A stretch of 64,000 bases of DNA, taken from Burkholderia sp. lig30 (GTDB taxonomy: Bacteria; Pseudomonadota; Gammaproteobacteria; Burkholderiales; Burkholderiaceae). Made by a program: the position numbers and the translations under genes. Below the pieces are notes generated by a model. That model was not told the origin of the DNA, did no database searches, and saw only the letters and a program-made list of their open reading frames with translations. Location of the stretch: positions 62,001 to 126,000 of the forward strand of contig NZ_JGVW01000096.1 of the NCBI RefSeq assembly GCF_000687455.2, given 5' to 3'. Of the stretch, positions 63,343-64,000 are shown piece by piece; positions within the stretch are counted from its first letter, which is position 1; every line of letters starts with the position of its first letter.

Positions 63343-64000
63343 TCAGCCGCCGCGGCGCATCAGGTCGAAGAACTCGGAATTGCTCTTCGTCTGTCGGATC
63401 TTGTCGAGCAGGAATTCCATCGCCTCGACTTCGTCCATGTCGTGGATGAACTTGCGCAGCACCCAGATCTTTTGCAGGATCTCGGGCTTGATCAGCATCT
63501 CTTCGCGGCGCGTGCCGGACTTGTTGAGGTTGATCGACGGGTAGACGCGCTTTTCCGCGAGACGGCGCTCGAGGTGCACTTCCATGTTGCCGGTGCCCTT
63601 GAACTCTTCGTAGATCACGTCGTCCATGCGGCTGCCGGTTTCGATCAGCGCGGTGCCGATGATCGTCAGCGAACCGCCTTCCTCGATGTTGCGCGCCGCG
63701 CCGAAGAAGCGCTTCGGACGCTGCAGCGCGTTCGCGTCGACACCGCCCGTCAGCACCTTGCCCGACGCCGGGATCACCGTGTTGTACGCGCGTGCGAGGC
63801 GCGTGATCGAGTCGAGCAGGATCACGACGTCGTGCTTCATCTCGACGAGGCGCTTGGCCTTCTCGATCACCATCTCGGCGACCTGCACGTGGCGGGTAGC
63901 CGGTTCGTCGAAGGTCGATGCGATCACTTCGCCCGCGACCGAGCGCTGCATTTCGGTCACTTCTTCAGGGCGCTCGTCGATCAGCAGCACGAACAGGATG
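63343..64000 (-). CDS. rho: Transcription termination factor Rho, C-terminal half (cut by window edge)
   Basis: The visible 219 residues are the second half of the Rho ATPase domain: [17 protein letters not shown], the Walker B segment [17 protein letters not shown], the Q/R-loop stretch [22 protein letters not shown], and [15 protein letters not shown]. The end ([14 protein letters not shown]) is the normal Rho C-terminus. The reading frame stays open at 64000, so the RNA-binding domain and the P-loop lie outside the window. Confidence 0.97.
   Translation of the reverse strand, partial: ILFVLLIDERPEEVTEMQRSVAGEVIASTFDEPATRHVQVAEMVIEKAKRLVEMKHDVVILLDSITRLARAYNTVIPASGKVLTGGVDANALQRPKRFFGAARNIEEGGSLTIIGTALIETGSRMDDVIYEEFKGTGNMEVHLERRLAEKRVYPSINLNKSGTRREEMLIKPEILQKIWVLRKFIHDMDEVEAMEFLLDKIRQTKSNSEFFDLMRRGG

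Overview
The window is a GC-rich (mostly about two-thirds G+C) stretch of a Burkholderia chromosome, most likely chromosome 1 of a Burkholderia cepacia complex species. The evidence is the gene content and order: mltG-tmk-holB-tatD, rpsF-priB-rpsR-rplI-dnaB, a seven-gene arn operon with arnA split in two, alaA-hom-thrC-moeA-moaD-moaE, nsrR facing a truncated haemoglobin, clpB, acoR/acoXABC-lipA, and rpmE2-mtfA-rho. This assignment comes from family knowledge; no database search was run.

Positions 1 to about 8000 are accessory DNA. The left part is a decayed P2-like prophage: the catalytic end of an integrase abuts a 5'-truncated late control gene D, followed by a lysis cassette (holin, GH104 endolysin, Rz with an embedded Rz1) and an orphan DNA adenine methylase. 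Next comes a perfect LexA box between an unknown gene and a frameshifted SOS-associated-peptidase (SRAP) remnant. A roughly 3-kb cargo segment of lower GC follows. It is flanked by imperfect direct repeats and carries three same-strand genes: a protein with an R-x4-H (HEPN-type) motif, a zinc-ribbon RES-domain protein, and an unrecognised ORF. This is the best candidate in the window for an undescribed conflict or defence system.

From 8065 on, the window is core genome. 8065-12758: peptidoglycan and replication genes (mltG, tmk, holB, tatD), then an ankyrin-repeat protein and a Tai4/Rap1a-like secreted protein. 13105-18000: a glycosyltransferase and a run of small envelope or stress proteins (SYLF lipoprotein, PsiF, LysM-BON) around an asparaginase. 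18143-21376: an ECF sigma/anti-sigma pair divergent from a metallophosphoesterase-cupredoxin operon; the shared intergenic region carries two matching back-to-back promoters, GGGAAT-N16-CGGTATCA. 21590-26379: ribosomal proteins, PriB and DnaB, then a PhoU-like protein with the Pit phosphate transporter. 26477-30428: NlpC/P60 lipoprotein, PIN-PhoH protein and a peroxiredoxin.

30588-37860 is the complete minus-strand arn operon (lipid A 4-amino-4-deoxy-L-arabinose, polymyxin resistance), read arnT-arnE-arnB-arnC-arnA(N)-arnA(C)-arnD. 38652-45062 holds amino-acid synthesis (alaA, hom, thrC) and molybdopterin genes. 45082-46327 is a nitric-oxide module (group III truncated haemoglobin and NsrR) with a candidate NsrR operator. 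clpB has a sigma-32-like promoter. 50579-58433 is an acetoin catabolism locus: the sigma-54 activator AcoR faces acoX-acoA-acoB-acoC-lipA, with a textbook -24/-12 promoter and an upstream perfect palindrome. The window ends with a MATE transporter, a second ArnT-like glycosyltransferase, rpmE2, mtfA and the 3' half of rho, which runs off the right edge.
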